From Sulfolobus sp. A20 (GTDB lineage Archaea; Thermoproteota; Thermoprotei_A; Sulfolobales; Sulfolobaceae): a stretch of DNA of 64,000 nucleotides. The position numbers and the translations under genes were made by a program. Below, piece by piece: positions 61,011-64,000 of this stretch (position 1 is its first letter; the number at the start of each line of letters is the position of its first letter). Location: the NCBI RefSeq assembly GCF_001719125.1, contig NZ_CP017006.1, positions 2,618,384 through 2,682,383 on the forward strand. The letters are read 5' to 3'. The notes beneath the pieces were generated by a model. It was not told the origin of the DNA. It saw only the letters and a program-made list of their open reading frames with translations, and did no database searches.

Positions 61011-63583
61011 TTCCTCTCACCACTCCTCCCGAAATATAAAAACTGTAAATAAATCCACGTGCTCAAGGAGTTTGCTATTCGTATAGCAAGACTCCTATCA
61101 CTATTGTTTTCTATATCGTACAACTTCTCAAAAATATCTCTAAGGGCAAAAAATAGATTTGACTTGGAGTCATCACTTAAGGAATACTTATTATCTAGCG
61201 AGCTGATCGCATCACTTACGGCTAAATTGATCCTATCCTCCTTTTTTAGTGCTAACGAAGAGGTCCTAAAGAACGTTTCCACTCCGTCTCTGAAGAAACC
61301 TATTACGTCGTATTTTGAGGGATTAGGGGACTTTTTCTTTACTATATTGACTAGCTCTAAGGCTAGGGAATTTATTGAAGAAGATAGGGTCTCACCCATT
61401 TCACTCACCTCTTCCATTACGAAATTTAAAAAATTTAAATGACTTATAATTGGGTTATGGGGCCCCTTCTCTTGGAGTTTACTCTCATCCATTACAGAAC
61501 CTATCCCCAACCCAAACGATATCACGAAAAGTGACGGGTCGACTGCGTAATATAAATCAGACTCTTCCACCATGGAGCTAACACAGTTCTCGAGATCACT
61601 ACCCTTACAGATGCTCGCAATAGTATCATACTTAGCCTTATAGGCTAAAAGTGTAAGCAAGGTTTTGTAGTTAGCCTCCTTAGTTTCCTTACTTAATGAC
61701 ATCCAGCTGTAGTTGAAGACTGAGTCCACCTTAATCCTACCCTCCTCCATTGGGATGTCCATGATGTTAGATGATATAAACACGGGGGAGGTGAGATAAA
61801 CTATGGAGAGTAGTGGGGTATATCTCATGAGATCATTTATATCTTTTTTGCTCAACCTCGTTGAGATCTTCATATCCTTCCCGGTGAAGAACCTAAAGGG
61901 CACTAGTACCTTTGAGCTCAGATAACTAATCAGTAAGTTCTGGTCTACTTTATCCCTAAGCTCTCCACCACAACTCACAAACACATCGTAATAGTATGAG
62001 TCTTCCTTAACCTTTTTAAAGACGTCACTTGAGTAATTAGTACCTATGTATATTGACTCTAAGAGCCTTACCGGTATCCCGGGGTAAAAGGACACTATCA
62101 CAAAGGGTGGTTTGGAGACCCCAGAAAGAAGGCCTGCCTCAAAGTTACAGAACGGGCATATTTTCCAGTCATCCCTTAGACTGTCTATGTTGGCCATTGC
62201 CTTGGCTCTGGGAATAAAGATCTCCACTGTCCCACCTCTGGCCCCTATGGAGAACCCGTATTGGGTAAACCTAGCACTTTCCTCATATATTGGCATACCA
62301 CAGACTACACAGTAGGACAAAGGGGATTTATTGACCCACGATAAGTCGTCTACAATGTCCCCGCCAAAGGACTTCTTCACGAAGGAAAGCAAGTTGTGGT
62401 CTATAGCCCTTTGCCCCTGTGCGTAAACTTTCTTTAATACTACCACTAATTTATCTAGTAAGTCGCTGGACTTAAATGCCTTCACGTAGTCGTTTACCTT
62501 CCCTATGCCTAGTTCTTTTTTAATCTGGTCTTTCCTATTGGACTTCTCGGTAAAGTACAGTATTAACGCCCAAGGCGCGTCTTCCTTATACTCTGAGACC
62601 AAATCATCGATGAGCTTTGAGACACTCTCAGGCTTAAGCAACCCAATGAGGTCCTCAAATGGCTTACATATTTTTGAGGGGAAGATAGAGTTGGGTATCT
62701 GCTTTATTTTCTCTTTATCATCTATAATAGCTGGGTTAAGCTCTAGCTCCCTGAAAACGTCAATGTTCTTCTCGAGGCAACTCTTCAACTTCTCCTTTAC
62801 GTTGTTTAAACTTTCCTCACTACCGGAGCCGTACAGTAACTCCTCCATCACACTGTATAGTTCGGATAAAAGTATTGGTTTAGAGTTTGTGTTGGAGAGG
62901 TATACCAATCCGTCAGTATAGGAAATTAACGGGATAGTCTCTGTCTTCAACCGCTCTACAAGACGTCTGGAGGCGATGAGCGTGAATAACCTGGGGGAAG
63001 ATGAGAGTACCCTCAACTCAATCCCGTAAACAGATTTCAAAGCATTAACGGCTTGTGAGTAACTAGGGGAGCTCTTGAAGTAATAAACGTCGTTCACGCT
63101 CACTATATCGCTTATCATTAGCATATCCCCTAACTTTATGGCTATCCACAAGGGTAAGTGTAGGGTATCGGGGAGGGGACCCTCTGCCATTAAGGCTATC
63201 TTTCTTATGAAGAGGTCCGGGTTGATGTTTGGGTTCTCAGTTAACTTAGCTATCCTCGCTATGATCTCCCTCGCTTCCTTCTCTTTTTCAGTCAGACTTT
63301 GCTTAGTCTCATCCCCACCAGGTAACTTATTCCAGTCATGGATAAACCCACCGAAGAAACATAACTGTTCCCAAGGTATCCCATATGTTTTAGCCAGCTC
63401 ATCGAGAGTCTTCTTACCTATATCGCTCTTCTCATAGATTGTTCTGCATATCTCATATGCGATTGTACCGACTGATATTGTATGAAATGCGAAGCTCTGT
63501 GGAGAACGGATCTTAGCTTCCCTAACTCCCTCTCTAAATGTAATGGAACTCAAAGCAACTCTCACTAAATCTTTGAAATCCAT
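61007..63583 (-). CDS. cas10d: Cas10d (Csc3) with HD nuclease domain, type I-D
   Basis: 858 residues. N-terminal HD domain: FAFHTISVGTIAYEI and FFGGFIHDWNKLPGG. A zinc ribbon SYCVVCGMP/WKICPFCNFEAG stands in the middle. No GGDD cyclase motif is seen, which fits Cas10d rather than type III Cas10. It is the large subunit of I-D Cascade and carries the DNA-cutting activity that Cas3' lacks. First gene of the minus-strand operon; TATA GCTTATATAC near 63606-63616 gives a leaderless start. Confidence 0.92.
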   Translation of the reverse strand: MDFKDLVRVALSSITFREGVREAKIRSPQSFAFHTISVGTIAYEICRTIYEKSDIGKKTLDELAKTYGIPWEQLCFFGGFIHDWNKLPGGDETKQSLTEKEKEAREIIARIAKLTENPNINPDLFIRKIALMAEGPLPDTLHLPLWIAIKLGDMLMISDIVSVNDVYYFKSSPSYSQAVNALKSVYGIELRVLSSSPRLFTLIASRRLVERLKTETIPLISYTDGLVYLSNTNSKPILLSELYSVMEELLYGSGSEESLNNVKEKLKSCLEKNIDVFRELELNPAIIDDKEKIKQIPNSIFPSKICKPFEDLIGLLKPESVSKLIDDLVSEYKEDAPWALILYFTEKSNRKDQIKKELGIGKVNDYVKAFKSSDLLDKLVVVLKKVYAQGQRAIDHNLLSFVKKSFGGDIVDDLSWVNKSPLSYCVVCGMPIYEESARFTQYGFSIGARGGTVEIFIPRAKAMANIDSLRDDWKICPFCNFEAGLLSGVSKPPFVIVSFYPGIPVRLLESIYIGTNYSSDVFKKVKEDSYYYDVFVSCGGELRDKVDQNLLISYLSSKVLVPFRFFTGKDMKISTRLSKKDINDLMRYTPLLSIVYLTSPVFISSNIMDIPMEEGRIKVDSVFNYSWMSLSKETKEANYKTLLTLLAYKAKYDTIASICKGSDLENCVSSMVEESDLYYAVDPSLFVISFGLGIGSVMDESKLQEKGPHNPIISHLNFLNFVMEEVSEMGETLSSSINSLALELVNIVKKKSPNPSKYDVIGFFRDGVETFFRTSSLALKKEDRINLAVSDAISSLDNKYSLSDDSKSNLFFALRDIFEKLYDIENNSDRSLAIRIANSLSTWIYLQFLYFGRSGERK

Positions 63584-63694
63584 ATGATTCTATCCGTAAA
63601 AAAAGTATATAAGCTTTTCGCCAAAAAAATTCCCTTAATTTATTGCACATTCACATGCAAATAGTTTATAAACTTGGAAGGCTATATCTAATAC
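63584..63694. promoter_or_regulatory. Divergent promoter, cas10d / CARF regulator
   Basis: 111 bases with a TATA box each way: 63606-63616 (minus) and GTTTATAAAC at 63664-63673 (plus). The latter is a palindrome. CAAATAGTTT and TTGCACATTCACATGCAAATAG-like inverted TTTGCATGTG elements near 63639-63662 (TTGCACATTC and ACATGCAA) may be an operator between them. Confidence 0.6.
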
Positions 63695-64000
63695 ATGGAC
63701 GGGAAAAACAAAGCATTAGTATTTACGATGGGCTTCACAATCGAGAACTTAGTTAAGGCGATCACTAGTAAGGGAGTAAGGGGGGATGAGCAAGTCGTAC
63801 TACTCTCAGCTTTGACTACAGACGAGTTCGGTAAAAAGAGGTCTGAGGAAGCGTTGAGGTTTGCCATTGATTATATATCGAAAGTCGGGTTAAAATACTT
63901 TATTAAATATATTAACGTAAATACTCCATTTGAGACAATATTGTCACAGATCCATGAGGTGTTAAGGGGGTTCGACGAAGTTGAGATATACATAATTGGG
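63695..64000 (+). CDS. csa3: CARF-domain protein, Csa3-like regulator, cut by window end
   Basis: 102 residues before the window stops. Strand-loop start ALVFTMGFTIENLVKAI, then VVLLSALTTDEFGKKRSEEAL and YINVNTPFETILSQIHEVL, as in the CARF domain of Csa3 transcription factors, which bind cyclic oligoadenylate and have a winged helix at the C-terminus (not visible). TATA 22-31 bases upstream gives a leaderless mRNA. Divergent from the type I-D operon, so it could control it. A Csx1-type or other CARF protein cannot be excluded. Confidence 0.65.
   Translation, partial: MDGKNKALVFTMGFTIENLVKAITSKGVRGDEQVVLLSALTTDEFGKKRSEEALRFAIDYISKVGLKYFIKYINVNTPFETILSQIHEVLRGFDEVEIYIIG

Overview
The window looks like the chromosome of a thermoacidophilic crenarchaeon of the order Sulfolobales. 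The evidence is low GC, short TATA boxes about 26 bases upstream of largely leaderless start codons, CRISPR repeats ending in ATTGAAAG, a type I-D cas operon, VapBC pairs, TnpB-type fossils and an archaeal toluene/phenol monooxygenase cluster. I cannot name the species from the sequence alone.

Bases 1-10078 form a catabolic island. It holds a partial zinc alcohol dehydrogenase, two aldehyde dehydrogenases, a bacterial-type four-component aromatic monooxygenase (TmoABCDE-like), a DUF59/MIP18 maturation-type protein and an HTH_10 regulator. The alpha (diiron) subunit is split into two divergently transcribed genes: the N-terminal half with all six iron ligands is on the minus strand, and the C-terminal half leads the plus-strand operon. 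No dedicated reductase gene is visible.

Bases 10079-15280 hold a VapBC pair and a nurA-herA pair followed by a zinc-ribbon protein. From about 15600 to the end the window is a very large CRISPR region. Arrays 1 (77 repeats, plus strand), 2 (42, minus strand) and 3 (73, plus strand) share a 25-base repeat family and near-identical leaders of about 450 bases. Array 4 (119 repeats, minus strand) has an unrelated 24-base repeat and lies next to a type I-D operon (cas10d-csc2-csc1-cas3'), with a divergent CARF-family gene (Csa3-like, cut by the window end). By my hand count this is about 307 spacers. Between arrays 2 and 3 lie cas4, csa1 and a Crn1-type ring nuclease. Downstream of array 1 is a CARF-HEPN Csx1-type RNase. 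Thus the cyclic-oligoadenylate sensor and its off-switch are present, but no type III effector complex and no cas1/cas2 are in the window.

The stretches between functional genes (23-31 kb, 35-38 kb, 44-48 kb, 56-57 kb) are a graveyard. They contain IS200/IS605-type TnpB fossils with a characteristic end hairpin, at least seven copies of a roughly 200-base MITE with GTGTGTGGACAACAATTT ends, a dead vapBC, a carotenoid-pathway gene broken in three frames, a MITE-truncated ATPase, and decayed reading frames including a HEPN-like tail. A C/D-box sRNA gene with a perfect 12-bp terminal stem lies at 26.6 kb. Notable smaller signals are: a cas4 tail with a lost Fe-S cysteine beside leader 1; spacer pairs that match each other with mainly synonymous changes or from opposite strands; stray array-4 repeats on both sides of that array; other CRISPR-sized direct repeats next to cas3'; and a cas3' frame with no ordinary start codon.
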